A DNA stretch of 64,000 nucleotides from Gordonibacter pamelaeae (GTDB taxonomy: Bacteria; Actinomycetota; Coriobacteriia; Coriobacteriales; Eggerthellaceae), in assembly GCF_042665095.1 (NCBI RefSeq), contig NZ_JBHTBV010000011.1, one strand, 5' to 3'. This document shows, piece after piece, positions 19,362 through 28,168 of the stretch. Numbering within the stretch: the first letter of the stretch is position 1; the number at the start of each line of letters is the position of its first letter. Under the pieces are notes generated by a model, which was given only the letters and a program-made list of their open reading frames with translations, was not told the DNA's origin and searched no databases. A program made the position numbers and the translations under genes.

Positions 19362-21128
19362 GTGGTTAAAAAAGCTGCTCCATCGAATGCTCAAGAAAAC
19401 TCATGGGTGATCAAGGTAGAAAAAGTGTCCATGGTGTTCAATATGGCCAGCGAGCAATTGAATAGTTTGAAGGAATATGCCATTGCGCTCGCTCGCCATG
19501 AGTTGCGCTTCAAGGAGTTCCGTGCCCTCCAAAAGGTGTCGTTTACCGTCAATAAGGGCGATGTGTTCGGCATCATGGGCACCAATGGCTCCGGGAAATC
19601 AACTATGCTGAAAATTGTTGCGGGGGTGCTTGAGCCGACGGAGGGAACGTGCCAGGTGAAAGGACGTATTGCCCCCCTCATTGAGCTGGGTGCTGGGTTT
19701 GATATGGAATTGACGGCGCGTGAGAACATTTTCCTGAATGGTGCTTTATTGGGCTATCCCAAAAAATTTATCGAGCAGCATCTTGATGCCATTGTCGAGT
19801 TTGCTGAATTAGAAGAATTCCTTGACATGCCCATGAAAAATTATTCGTCGGGCATGGTGGCAAGAATTGCTTTTGCTATTGCAACGGTTATTGTGCCCGA
19901 TGTTTTAATCGTCGATGAAGTTTTGTCGGTTGGCGACTTTCGTTTTCAAAAAAAATGTGAGAATCGCATCAATGATCTTATAGCCAACCATGGGGTAACC
20001 GTTCTTATTGTGTCCCATAGCAATGAGCAAATAGCTCGACTTTGTAACAAGGCCATCTGGATTGAAAAAGGTGAAACTCAAATGATGGGGCGCACACGCG
20101 ATGTGTGCCGGGTATATCGCGCATTGGCGGGCAAGGAGGGGTCGACATCTTCAAAAAACGATGTGCTGAAGCTTATTAGCAAGAAAGTGAAAGTCCCCAA
20201 AGGCGCGTACGATGCTATTGCGGGTCCAAATGTGTTCGCCAACACGGCAACCATGGCGAAAGCGGCATGGCCCCACGGCCTTGATCAGGGAGTGGTAGTT
20301 ATGGCCCCTATGAGTGCACCCGCATACGCTTTGGCGGCGGTATCGTTGGCGGGGCTCTACGATGCTCCTGTTTTGCTGGCAGAAGGGGATGATCTGCCTA
20401 ATTCGACGGTTCGTGAGCTGGGGCGTCTTGACCCGTCGAAGATGGTGGTAATAGGCGACGAAGAAGCTATAAGCCCCAAGGCCATTGAGAAAGCGTGCTC
20501 CATGTTTGAGAAGCAGCTAGAGGTCCACCGTATTGGCGGTTCTATTCAAGAAATATGCGCCCATCTCCTTCAAACTCGCCAAGACGAATGGGGCAGTACC
20601 GCGCTATTGGCATCGAGTGACTATGTACAGCAGCACTGGGCGCAGGTGGCGGCGTTTGCCCCTTATATGTACCACAACCATGCTCCCCTTATTCTGTGCG
20701 AGCAGGCGGACTATGGGGCATTGGCCTTTAGTCAGGTTCTCTGCTTTGCGGATGACGAAGCCCGTGCGACCAGCCAGGTGTCTGCGTTGCAGGGGGAACT
20801 GCTTGAGTTTGGCAAGGGGGAACAACCATCCCAGTACGGGGTGGCGGTGCTGGAATGGCTGGAAGCGCACCAGGAAGTCACCAACGCGGATACTATCTTC
20901 TTTGCTTCCGCTGATGAACCATGGGATGTGCTTCCGGGTGCGGCTTATATAAGCAAGCTGAATACGAACGTTATGCTGGTGGATACGGCCAACTTAGACA
21001 GCATGGCAGCCGCTATTCGCTATTTAAGTGATCGCAAAAATAAATACCGAAAGATTATTTTTCTCGGTGGGTTCATGGTCTTCGCCGATGACGACAAAGA
21101 ACTTTTTGCGAAAGCTCTGCTACCCTAA
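19362..21128 (+). CDS. ABC polysaccharide exporter ATPase (Wzt/TagH-like) with CWB2-like C-terminal domain
   Basis: A 588-residue protein starting at GTG 19362, preceded by GGAGG at seven bases. Residues about 10-250 are a Wzt-type ATPase: Walker A GTNGSGKST, signature YSSGMVARIAFA, Walker B VLIVDEVLSVGD, and SHSNEQI for the switch His. The C-terminal 300 residues do not resemble the usual beta-sandwich Wzt carbohydrate module. They look like cell wall binding repeat 2 (CWB2): FANTATMAKAAW, PAYALAAVSLAGLYDAPVLL, RLDPSKMVVIGDEEAIS, and again KIIFLGGFMVFADD. CWB2 is normally found on secreted proteins, where it grips anionic wall polymer. Here it would sit in the cytoplasm, perhaps recognising the export substrate. 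Confidence 0.85.
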   Translation: MVKKAAPSNAQENSWVIKVEKVSMVFNMASEQLNSLKEYAIALARHELRFKEFRALQKVSFTVNKGDVFGIMGTNGSGKSTMLKIVAGVLEPTEGTCQVKGRIAPLIELGAGFDMELTARENIFLNGALLGYPKKFIEQHLDAIVEFAELEEFLDMPMKNYSSGMVARIAFAIATVIVPDVLIVDEVLSVGDFRFQKKCENRINDLIANHGVTVLIVSHSNEQIARLCNKAIWIEKGETQMMGRTRDVCRVYRALAGKEGSTSSKNDVLKLISKKVKVPKGAYDAIAGPNVFANTATMAKAAWPHGLDQGVVVMAPMSAPAYALAAVSLAGLYDAPVLLAEGDDLPNSTVRELGRLDPSKMVVIGDEEAISPKAIEKACSMFEKQLEVHRIGGSIQEICAHLLQTRQDEWGSTALLASSDYVQQHWAQVAAFAPYMYHNHAPLILCEQADYGALAFSQVLCFADDEARATSQVSALQGELLEFGKGEQPSQYGVAVLEWLEAHQEVTNADTIFFASADEPWDVLPGAAYISKLNTNVMLVDTANLDSMAAAIRYLSDRKNKYRKIIFLGGFMVFADDDKELFAKALLP

Positions 21129-21145
21129 CAGTTCGTGTGCCTTTA

Positions 21146-22005
21146 TCATGGCTCGAGAAAGCCGGAAGCTACTTTGTCCAACAGTTCGCTCGTGTGCAAG
21201 CGCTCTATGCGGCACGGGCGGTTTTCTCCCAGGAAAACTCGATTTAGACGCGGGTGGCGGAGGTTTTTGCCTCTGTTGCTCAAGTTGGGATCGGCCTTCA
21301 GCTTGGGCACTAAGCGCGTAATTTCTTCACCGGTGGTCTGGTGGAGAACCATGCCAAACTCTTCGGTGGGAATGAGTTCTTGCACGCCGCCTACGTTGGC
21401 GATGGTGGGCATGGTGGCAAAGGCGGTTGCTTCAAGTAGCGACGTGGAGAATCCTTCAGAGCGGGTGGGCAACAAAAAGCATCGCATGGGGAGGGCGCAG
21501 ATGTCAGCGGCACCGAGGGTTCCAAGTAGGTGTACATTGGGCGTGGGATACGCTTCGATATCAGCTTTGAGTGGACTGTCGCCATCGAGAAGTATCTGGA
21601 CATCATCTGGTGCAAGCAGGGCGGTGGCTTCCATGGGAGCCTGTATTTCCTTTTCGGGGATGAATCGATTCGTGAAGGTTAACGCTAAAGACTGGGGATC
21701 AAGGCCGAGTTTGGCGCGAAAATCGCGCCAGGAGTCAAGGGCGCGGAAAGCCGCTGCATCAATAGAGTTGTGCAAGGTTCTTCGGATGTGATGCCAAAAT
21801 GCTCAAGCCAACGCCCGCTGGCTTTGGAGACTGTATTGTAATGGATGTCATGTTGCATGTGACCCGGCGTATGATGGCGTGCTCGTAGGTTTCAATCACC
21901 TTGTCTGCAAGAGGGTTGGCAAGCGCTAAATGGGCAAAACCGTGGTCGATAACCAAGGGCAAAATGTCCCGGTGTTACACAAGTTCTATGCCCAAAAGGG
22001 CTAGA
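21146..22005 (-). pseudogene. Glycosyltransferase family 4, decayed paralogue of the gene at 23934
   Basis: The fragment aligns along most of its length with the intact GT4 at 23934-25118: LVIDHGFAHLALANPLADKV against IVIDHGSAHLTMGNRLVDVF, CNSIDA, FIPEKE against FIPEKG, PNVHLLGTL against PNVHIVGRL, and LPTRSEGFSTSLLEA in both. It lacks the N-terminal third, has a stop in the GIELV/HRDILP stretch near 21975, is frameshifted near 21780, and carries odd substitutions (FTNRF for FTGRF, ATAFAT for AAACGT). It is an inactivated duplicate next to insertion sequences. Confidence 0.8.
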
Positions 22006-22098
22006 TCGGTGGCGACAGGCCCTCCTTCCGGACCCGGTTGATGGTGTAGCTTGTCAGGTTGAGCCTGTCCTAGGGTGCTTCCTCGATCTCTGATTCGT

Positions 22099-22290
22099 TC
22101 ACAAGAACATCTGCGGCCTATGGTCTGCGGTCTTGAGCATCGCGATGGGTGATGGGCCCATGAGAGAGAATTTGGACTCGGAGTTCAGCTGGCTCATGAG
22201 GACGGCCGTGTCGCGGGCCTCAAGATCGTCGAATGAGATATCCCGGCCCTCGGGCAGGAGCTTCCTCGGCTCCACGTGGCTTCCGCCCTT
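22099..22290 (-). pseudogene. IS30-like transposase C-terminal remnant
   Basis: The minus strand reads EPRKLLPEGRDISFDDLEARD followed by AVLMSQLNSESKFSLMGPSPIAMLKTAD, which fits the end of IS30-family transposases (the lost-motif region with NSEPRRSLMGMSP-like text). The catalytic core is absent. It is one more scar in the 21-24 kb insertion-sequence cluster. Flanking bases 22006-22098 and 22291-22419 show nothing else. Confidence 0.55.
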
Positions 22291-22419
22291 CTACTAAACT
22301 GGCGAGGGACGCAGTGGCACGCTTTGAACCGGGCCTCATGGAAGGCCGAGCGTTCCAGCGCCACCGTGTCCGAGAACTCTCACCCGTTGTAGTGAGGATG
22401 AACACAAACAAACGTTCTT

Positions 22420-22449
22420 ACTCCCCCTTTAACGCATAATCGCAGGGAG
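22420..22449 (+). repeat. Left inverted repeat of the IS1595-type element
   Basis: Matches the reverse complement of 23466-23495 in 29 of 30 positions. Confidence 0.85.
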
Positions 22450-22526
22450 TGGGTCGTTTTCAGGACTCAAGATCCTACCGGATCCCGCTACAATGCACCC
22501 AACGGCTCGAACGATCGGGGGATGCC

Positions 22527-23486
22527 ATGAGCGAGATCAAAACCTTGACGGAGTTTTTGATGCGTTTGCGACCGAAGAAGACTGCGTGCGGCATCTTTAC
22601 GGGCTGCGCACGCAAACGGGGTGGACATGCCCGAGATGCGGGGCGGCCTCGCCCTCTTTGCTCCTGTCGCTTCGCAAGATCCAATGCACTCGCTGCTCTT
22701 GCCAGCAGGCTCTCACCGCGCACACGGTGATGTACCGCTCGCATGTCGGCTTGCGCAAATGGTTTCTCGCAGCTTACCTGGTCGCAAGCGACAAGCGGGG
22801 CATATCGGCCTGCCGGCTCGCACGGGAGCTGAAGGTTAAGTGGGTGTGCGCCTATTACCTTTTACAAAGGATATGCACCGCCCAAGCCGAATCGGGGTGT
22901 CTTCAACGCTCTTGAGGACGATATGGAGATAGACGATGCCTATTTGGGCTCGCCTGGCAAAGGACTCGCCGGGCGGGGAACCGACAAGGTGCCTTTTATC
23001 GTTGCCGTCAACCGGGGTGGCGGCGGGTGCGCTCTGCGTGCAGTAGCGGACTGCTCGAGCGGAAGCTATCTGGAGTTCGGCTCATGGCACCTGGCGCGCG
23101 GCGCGCACATCAGGGCAGACAGATCGAGAGCGTGCGGATGCGGGCTTGCTGGATGGCCGGGCCTTGAACAGCGGGCGTTCTCCGAAGAAGACGCGGATGC
23201 CTCGCTTTCGGTGGCCCACCACCTGATATCCAACTTCAAGTCCTTCGTGCTGGGGACCTTTCACGGTATCACGCGAGGGTATGTTCAAGGCTATATGGAT
23301 GAGTTCGGCTGGCGATACTGCCACCGCGCAGATTCCAGCATGTTCGCCTCCCTGCTCTCGGAGATGCTCTCGTGTCCTAAGAAGGCTCGCGCAGATCTTG
23401 CAGGGATATTTTCGCCGCAAGCACCACAGCCCGCAGCTCCCAGCAAAAAGGAGCGCTCATCGTCTCTCCTTGCGATTATGCGTTAA
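22527..23486 (+). pseudogene. IS1595-like transposase, frameshifted
   Basis: The protein starts MSEIKTLTEF at ATG 22527. A run of five T near 22553 shifts the frame, and the zinc ribbon (CVRHLYG, WTCPRCG, CTRCSCQQ) continues in the next frame. A second shift near 22895 leads into the DDE part: MEIDDAYLG, then VPFIVAVNRGG, HLISNFKSFVLGTFHG and YMDEFGWRYCHR. The stop lies inside the right inverted repeat. Restoring one base at each point gives a full-length transposase, so decay is recent, or the sequence has homopolymer errors. Confidence 0.75.
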
Positions 23487-23495
23487 AGGGGGAGT
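23466..23495 (-). repeat. Right inverted repeat of the IS1595-type element
   Basis: Counterpart of 22420-22449, one mismatch in 30 bases. Confidence 0.85.
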
Positions 23496-23933
23496 CAGAA
23501 CAAATGTTTGAATATAGGTTTGCCGACCACCCTTTCCAGCGTGTCGAGTGTCGCGGTAACGGCGCTCGACGACTTAACGGGTAAAAGCAGGTAAGCAGGT
23601 AAGCTTAAAGCTTAGACCTTGCAGGGTCTTGACAACAAAGCAATATTTGATATCCACTACTATCGTGGTTTCCACTATCTAAATGATTCGAGGAATGCGA
23701 TAAATTCCCTTGGAGAATCATGGCGAAAGGACGCTTCAGTCATGCTCTTGCGCATGGATCCTGTTGTTGTTGCTCAAGGAAGCTATATCTCTCCTTCAGA
23801 TAAATGAGGCGCGAAACAATGGTATCGGCGACGTGTTGAAGAAGGCGATGGGCCTGCGAAAGTAAGAGCATGGATTGTATGTGTCAAAATAGAAAGTGCT
23901 CTATTGTTGGTCCTCTCAAAATAGTTGATGAGG
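23496..23933. other. No confident gene; mobile-element scar
   Basis: A 62-codon frame at 23619-23807 (NKAIFDIHYYRGFHYLNDSR) starts with no clear ribosome site and resembles no family I know. The rest is non-coding. Its position between the IS element and the GT4 gene suggests debris of an earlier gene. Confidence 0.35.
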
Positions 23934-25118
23934 TCATGCGCCATTCGCCCGCTTACACGCTTCAGCAGTTTTTAATGCTGTTGATTGCCAAGAGAACTCT
24001 TCGCGGACGCGCCGGTTGATGCAATTCGCCATCTTGCAACATAAAGATCGATCTTTGCAGAGGGCGAGAATGCTCTCCTCCACGTCCTCCTTCTTTGCCT
24101 GCTGCAGCACGATGCCAAAACTATTGCTTGGCATGAGCTCATCCACTCCTCCAACATTGGTGACAATGGGCACGGTGCCGCATGCTGCCGCTTCCAAAAG
24201 CGATGTCGAGAAGCCCTCAGAGCGGGTTGGGAGACAGAAGGCGTCGGAGGCCAGCAGGAGAGCTGCGACATCGGGGGAGCTCAACCTTCCCACGATATGC
24301 ACATTGGGCAGGTTCTTCTCAGTTATCTCTTGCTCGAGCGGGCCTTCTCCCGCAAGGGCAAATCGGATATCGCCGTGCTGCGCCAATGCCTCGGCTGCGT
24401 CCATAAGCGGGCCGATTCCCTTTTCGGGGATGAATCTGCCGGTAAACGATACGAGGAAGTCCTCCGGTCCGATATCCAGCTCCTTGCGGAAGTCTCGAGC
24501 GGAGGCGCTGCTCTTGAACTGAACGGCATCGATGGAATTGCAAAGCGTCCCCTTAGCTGCGATGCCAAAATGGTTCAACCATCTTACTCCTGCCTGCGAT
24601 ACAGCGTAATAGTCGACTTCATGGCGCTTGATGATGCTGGTGAAGGCGTGCTCGTAGGCTGAAACGAAAACATCGACCAGGCGATTGCCCATGGTCAGAT
24701 GAGCTGAACCGTGATCAATGACAATGGGCTTGATTCCCTTCGACTCCGCCAAACGAATGCCCAGCAGTGAATGGAAGTAGAAGCGCGTGTTTACGATTAC
24801 GTAGTCGACAGGCTGTTCGTTCAGCCATTTCAGCAGCCGGCCGTAGTCCTCGTTTTTCCGGGGAAGCGGATATCGACCGTTCATGACGTTGCGGCAGGGA
24901 AGGCGCACTATATCGACCCGCTCGCATTCCTGCTCGATCTCGGCCAGGCCGAATACGTTGTTCGTTACCACGATTGCCCGATCGCCGAGCTCTGCGAGCG
25001 TGCGGGCGAGGTTCTGGGTGTACTTCTCCACCCCTCCGACGTTGGGGGGGTAGTTTGCCGAGAAGATGGCATAAGTGCTCGAGGGCTCTCGAGCCGGTTC
25101 TGCGGAGCTATCGCGCAT
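23934..25118 (-). CDS. Glycosyltransferase family 4
   Basis: A 394-residue GT-B enzyme. The acceptor domain contains FSANYPPNVGGVEKYTQNLA (the glycine-rich loop) and VIVNTRFYFHSLLGIRLA; the donor domain has VSFTGRFIPEKGI, VHIVGRL and PTRSEGFSTSLLEAAACGTVP with the two conserved glutamates. It belongs to the retaining GT4 group that extends lipid-linked glycans on the cytoplasmic side. Donor unknown. The start at 25118 overlaps the end of the DUF2304 gene by 11 bases; this gene, DUF2304 and the DPM1-like GT2 read as one operon from about 26170 leftward. A dead paralogue is at 21146-22005. Confidence 0.85.
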   Translation of the reverse strand: MRDSSAEPAREPSSTYAIFSANYPPNVGGVEKYTQNLARTLAELGDRAIVVTNNVFGLAEIEQECERVDIVRLPCRNVMNGRYPLPRKNEDYGRLLKWLNEQPVDYVIVNTRFYFHSLLGIRLAESKGIKPIVIDHGSAHLTMGNRLVDVFVSAYEHAFTSIIKRHEVDYYAVSQAGVRWLNHFGIAAKGTLCNSIDAVQFKSSASARDFRKELDIGPEDFLVSFTGRFIPEKGIGPLMDAAEALAQHGDIRFALAGEGPLEQEITEKNLPNVHIVGRLSSPDVAALLLASDAFCLPTRSEGFSTSLLEAAACGTVPIVTNVGGVDELMPSNSFGIVLQQAKKEDVEESILALCKDRSLCCKMANCINRRVREEFSWQSTALKTAEACKRANGA

Positions 25119-25470
25119 CTTTGCTTTCCAAGGATTCCAGTCGCTTCTCGATGAGCGCTTCCTGCTGCACGAGGTTTTTGATCCTCGTGGCCTGCTTGCT
25201 CACGATGATGCTTAGCGAGAGGCAGATGGCGAGGAGGAAGAAAAGGGCAGTGAAGAAGATGAAGTTCGACGGCGCCTCGAATCCGAGCGCGTTGGAGATG
25301 GTGAACAGGGGGTCGGGAAACAGCGCAGCGACTATGGATGCCACGGCAAGCGTCATCCATAGGAGCGAATATTTGAGCAGAAGCTTCCCGTGGGCGACTT
25401 GACGAGAGACTGCGGCCAAAAAGACGATGCAGACGATGATGATCGCAATGCGCAGCGTAAGTCCTTCCAT
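25108..25470 (-). CDS. DUF2304 small membrane protein
   Basis: A 120-residue protein with three hydrophobic helices (IAIIIVCIVFLAAVS; YSLLWMTLAVASIVAALF; FIFFTALFFLLAICLSLSII) and a charged coiled tail (QQEALIEKRLESLESKD). The YSLLW motif in the second helix is typical of DUF2304, which is regularly found beside DPM1-like transferases. Role not established; a partner or flippase accessory for the polyprenyl-phosphate sugar made by the neighbour is a guess. It starts one base after the GT2 stop. Confidence 0.8.
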   Translation of the reverse strand: MEGLTLRIAIIIVCIVFLAAVSRQVAHGKLLLKYSLLWMTLAVASIVAALFPDPLFTISNALGFEAPSNFIFFTALFFLLAICLSLSIIVSKQATRIKNLVQQEALIEKRLESLESKDAR

Positions 25471-25471
25471 G

Positions 25472-26170
25472 CTACTTCATCCCCTTCGAGCGGGAGAGAC
25501 TCATGATGGCGATGGCGAGCGAGACCTTGACCATGTAGTAGATGCTCCCAAGCGCGCGAATGGATGAGGCGCCGCCGACTCTTTCGTGCATGATGACGGG
25601 TGCCTCCTGCACGCTCAACCCGTTTCCGATGGCGGTGACGATGGACTCGGGCTCGGGATAGTCGGTCGGATAGTTGCGGCAGAACAGGCTGATGGAGCGC
25701 TTGCTGCATGCCCTGAACCCCGAGGTGGGGTCGGTGATTCGCCTGCCCGAGAACAAGCAGATGCACCCGGAAAGCCAGCGGATGCCGATACGGCGCATAA
25801 AAGAGGATCGGAAGCCCTCCGTCCTTTCGACGAAACGGGATCCTATGGCCAGATCCGCCCCCTGCTCAATCAAGTCGAGCAGGGGGGGCACGTAGCGGAT
25901 GTCATGCTGCCCGTCACCGTCGAACTGCACATCCACGTCGTAACCGTTCTCAAGCGCGTATTTGTGCCCCGCCTGCACGGCGCCGCCTATTCCGAGGTTC
26001 TGCTTAAGGTCGAGCACCGGCAGATCGTGTTCGCGGCACACTTCAAGCGTGTCGTCGGTCGATCCGTCGTTGATGACGATGAAGTCATAGCCCGCCTCCG
26101 CGACCGCTTGGGCAACGCCTGCGATATTTCGCGCCTCGTTGTAGGCGGGAATGATCAAAAGTGTTTTCAT
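25472..26170 (-). CDS. DPM1-like polyprenyl-phosphate glycosyltransferase (GT2)
   Basis: A 232-residue soluble GT2: TLLIIPAYNEARNIAGV, VINDGSTDDT, NLGIGGAVQAGHKYA, DVQFDGDGQHD (DXD), and RRITDPTSGFRACSKR. No C-terminal helices, so it is the dolichol-phosphate-mannose-synthase-like form that needs a membrane partner. I chose the ATG at 26170 at the domain boundary; the open frame up to 26269 would overlap the likely promoter of the divergent GlfT2-like gene. First gene of a three-gene operon with DUF2304 and GT4. Confidence 0.85.
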   Translation of the reverse strand: MKTLLIIPAYNEARNIAGVAQAVAEAGYDFIVINDGSTDDTLEVCREHDLPVLDLKQNLGIGGAVQAGHKYALENGYDVDVQFDGDGQHDIRYVPPLLDLIEQGADLAIGSRFVERTEGFRSSFMRRIGIRWLSGCICLFSGRRITDPTSGFRACSKRSISLFCRNYPTDYPEPESIVTAIGNGLSVQEAPVIMHERVGGASSIRALGSIYYMVKVSLAIAIMSLSRSKGMK

Positions 26171-26270
26171 GAACCGCAATCTTCTCTTTTCGCCGTTACC
26201 GCCATTATAGACGAATCTTCGCTTTTGCGATGGTTTTGAGCGATGATCTCGACGGGTGTTCGAGCTCATC

Positions 26271-26276
26271 TATAAT
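26271..26276 (+). promoter_or_regulatory. Candidate -10 element (TATAAT) of the GlfT2-like gene
   Basis: A perfect TATAAT lies 35 bases before the GTG at 26312. No good -35 hexamer is seen at 17 bases; if used it is a weak or activator-dependent promoter. It makes the ATG at 26282 an unlikely start, because transcription would begin about there. Confidence 0.45.
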
Positions 26277-26311
26277 GGCAGATGGCTCATCAACGAGAGA
26301 ATAGGACAACC

Positions 26312-28168
26312 GTGCAAGCTTTTCCCCTCGCCAACGTTCTTGTGAAGATCGACGATTTTGCCGCGGATTATCCCGAGTTGTATTATCGCGCCGGCGATGC
26401 CTCGTACGACGAAGGCGCCCAAGCGCTCGCTTTTTCTGATGAGATTGACTTTACCACGTACTTCAATGCGTTTCCCCTTTGCAAATGGAGGCGTTATGCG
26501 AATATTGGTCCCGTGCGCCTGATCATCGAGGCATCGGGGGATGTGTGCGAGGTTTTGCTCGGCGAGCTGCATGAAGGCGCGACTCGGCTTCAAGTGCGCG
26601 AGGCGCCCCTTGCTGTGATCGGCGGAAGCGGGGAGTTCCGCCGCTTCGAGGTGGAGCTGCCCGAGAGCGGAGCGGCCCTTGTCTCGTTCGTGCTGCGCTC
26701 GCAGGGCCGCTCGTTCATTCGCTCTGCCAGGTATGCTACGATGGTGGAGTCTTCTGCGGTTCGCTCAGTGCGCCTGGCTTTGAGCACGACGACGTTTCGC
26801 AAGGAAGACTTCATCGTCCCCAACATCGAGGCGGTCGAACGCGAAGTCCTGTCGGGCGACGAGCCGATATCCCAGGGCTTTCACATGTTCGTAGTGGACA
26901 ACGGGCGCACCCTCAACGCCGAGCGCCTTTCGAGCGAGGGCGTGACCGTCGTTCCCAACGCCAACGTGGGCGGGGCGGGCGGATTCGCCCGCGGGATGAT
27001 GGCGGCGCTCGAGTACGGCGCCACCCATGTCCTGCTTATGGACGACGACGTTCGCGTGTCCCCCGAAAGCTTCAAGCGCACCTTCAACCTGCTTTCGCTT
27101 CTCAACGACGACTATGCGGAAGCATTTCTCAACGGCGCCATGCTCTCGCTTGAGCAGCCGAATCTGCAATATGAGGATGCTGCCGTGGTGCGCAAAGACG
27201 GCTTGTACGACAAAATCAAGCCGGACCTGCATATAGATCAAATCGATCAGATCGCGAAGAACGAGGCGATAGACGTCGAGGTGGAGAATGCGTACGGGGC
27301 GTGGTGGTACTGCTGCATCCCGATGTCCGCGGTTCGCGAGCACGGGCTTCCCCTTCCCCTGTTCGTTCGCTGCGACGATGTGGAATACGGCATGCGGTGC
27401 CAGCCGAAGATGATGTCCATGGGCGGCATCTGCGTTTGGCATGCCGGTTTCGAAGGGAGGTTCCGCGCATCCGTCGACTGCTATCAGTACGTGCGCAACT
27501 TCCTTATCATGATCGCCGTGGACGGTAGGAGCTCGGAGCGCTTGTTTATGCTGCGCCTGCTGCGCACGTTCAGCATCTACCTGCGTTCCATGAATTACGA
27601 GAGCGCCGAATTGCTGCTCGACGGTTTGGAGGACTACCTCAAGGGGCCGTCTTTCCTCGAAAAGGCGAACGGCGAGGAGCTCATGAAACGCAACGGGGCG
27701 AAGAACGAACGGCTTGCTCCCGTGGGGGAGCTTGATCGGGCTCTTCTTGAGGGGCTCGATCTGGCTTCCGCGAACCTGGGCGGCAAAGACGAGCGCAGCA
27801 TGGCGCTCAAGCTGCTTGAAGCGCTTCCCCACGATCGGCACATGCTGCCCGATGCCCTGATTAAGGACGATCCTGCCGCCGTGTACTACAGCCGCGGCGC
27901 CTACCCGGGGTGGAAGACCATGCGCAGGCGGACGCTCGTGGCGTTCGACGCCCAGAGCGAGAACGCCCACGTGCGGACGATGGACCGCAGCCGGTATCGC
28001 GGGCTCAAGCAGCGCTATCGGCTTTTGAAGCGCGATTACGAAACGCGCAAGGAGCAGGTTGCCGAGGACTATCGCCGCGCCATGCCACGCCTGACCTCCG
28101 AGGAGTTCTGGCGTTCCTATCTGGGGTTGGATGAGTGCTGTCCGACGACGGGGGAGGATGCCGGGTAG
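26312..28168 (+). CDS. GlfT2-like galactofuranosyltransferase (GT2)
   Basis: A 618-residue protein with the GlfT2 architecture: an N-terminal beta-rich domain (residues about 1-150), a GT-A domain with NANVGGAGGFARGM, LLMDDDVRVSPE (metal-binding DDD) and AWWYCCIPMSA, FVRCDDVEYGMR (catalytic Asp region) and VWHAGF, then a helical C-terminal domain. GlfT2 polymerises galactofuranose from UDP-Galf onto a lipid-linked acceptor in mycobacteria and relatives. GTG 26312 has AGGACA upstream; ATG 26282 would add ten residues. The gene runs 52 bases into the end of the convergent membrane protein gene. The donor-making glf copy in this window is dead. Confidence 0.85.
   Translation: MQAFPLANVLVKIDDFAADYPELYYRAGDASYDEGAQALAFSDEIDFTTYFNAFPLCKWRRYANIGPVRLIIEASGDVCEVLLGELHEGATRLQVREAPLAVIGGSGEFRRFEVELPESGAALVSFVLRSQGRSFIRSARYATMVESSAVRSVRLALSTTTFRKEDFIVPNIEAVEREVLSGDEPISQGFHMFVVDNGRTLNAERLSSEGVTVVPNANVGGAGGFARGMMAALEYGATHVLLMDDDVRVSPESFKRTFNLLSLLNDDYAEAFLNGAMLSLEQPNLQYEDAAVVRKDGLYDKIKPDLHIDQIDQIAKNEAIDVEVENAYGAWWYCCIPMSAVREHGLPLPLFVRCDDVEYGMRCQPKMMSMGGICVWHAGFEGRFRASVDCYQYVRNFLIMIAVDGRSSERLFMLRLLRTFSIYLRSMNYESAELLLDGLEDYLKGPSFLEKANGEELMKRNGAKNERLAPVGELDRALLEGLDLASANLGGKDERSMALKLLEALPHDRHMLPDALIKDDPAAVYYSRGAYPGWKTMRRRTLVAFDAQSENAHVRTMDRSRYRGLKQRYRLLKRDYETRKEQVAEDYRRAMPRLTSEEFWRSYLGLDECCPTTGEDAG

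Larger units (their letters stand above)
22420..23495 (+). mobile_element. IS1595-type insertion sequence with 30-bp terminal inverted repeats
   Basis: Bases 22420-22449 and 23466-23495 are inverted copies with 29 of 30 matches (ACTCCCCCTTTAACGCATAA at the outer side). They bracket a zinc-ribbon IS1595-like transposase gene. The total, about 1.08 kb, is normal for the family. Similarity may reach about 12 bases further out on both sides (TTGTTCT/GTTCTT), so the true tips could lie near 22408 and 23508. No direct target duplication was recognised. Confidence 0.75.

Noticed and set aside
23619..23807. Small 62-residue protein gene
   Set aside because: No ribosome site and no resemblance to known families; in a mobile-element scar.
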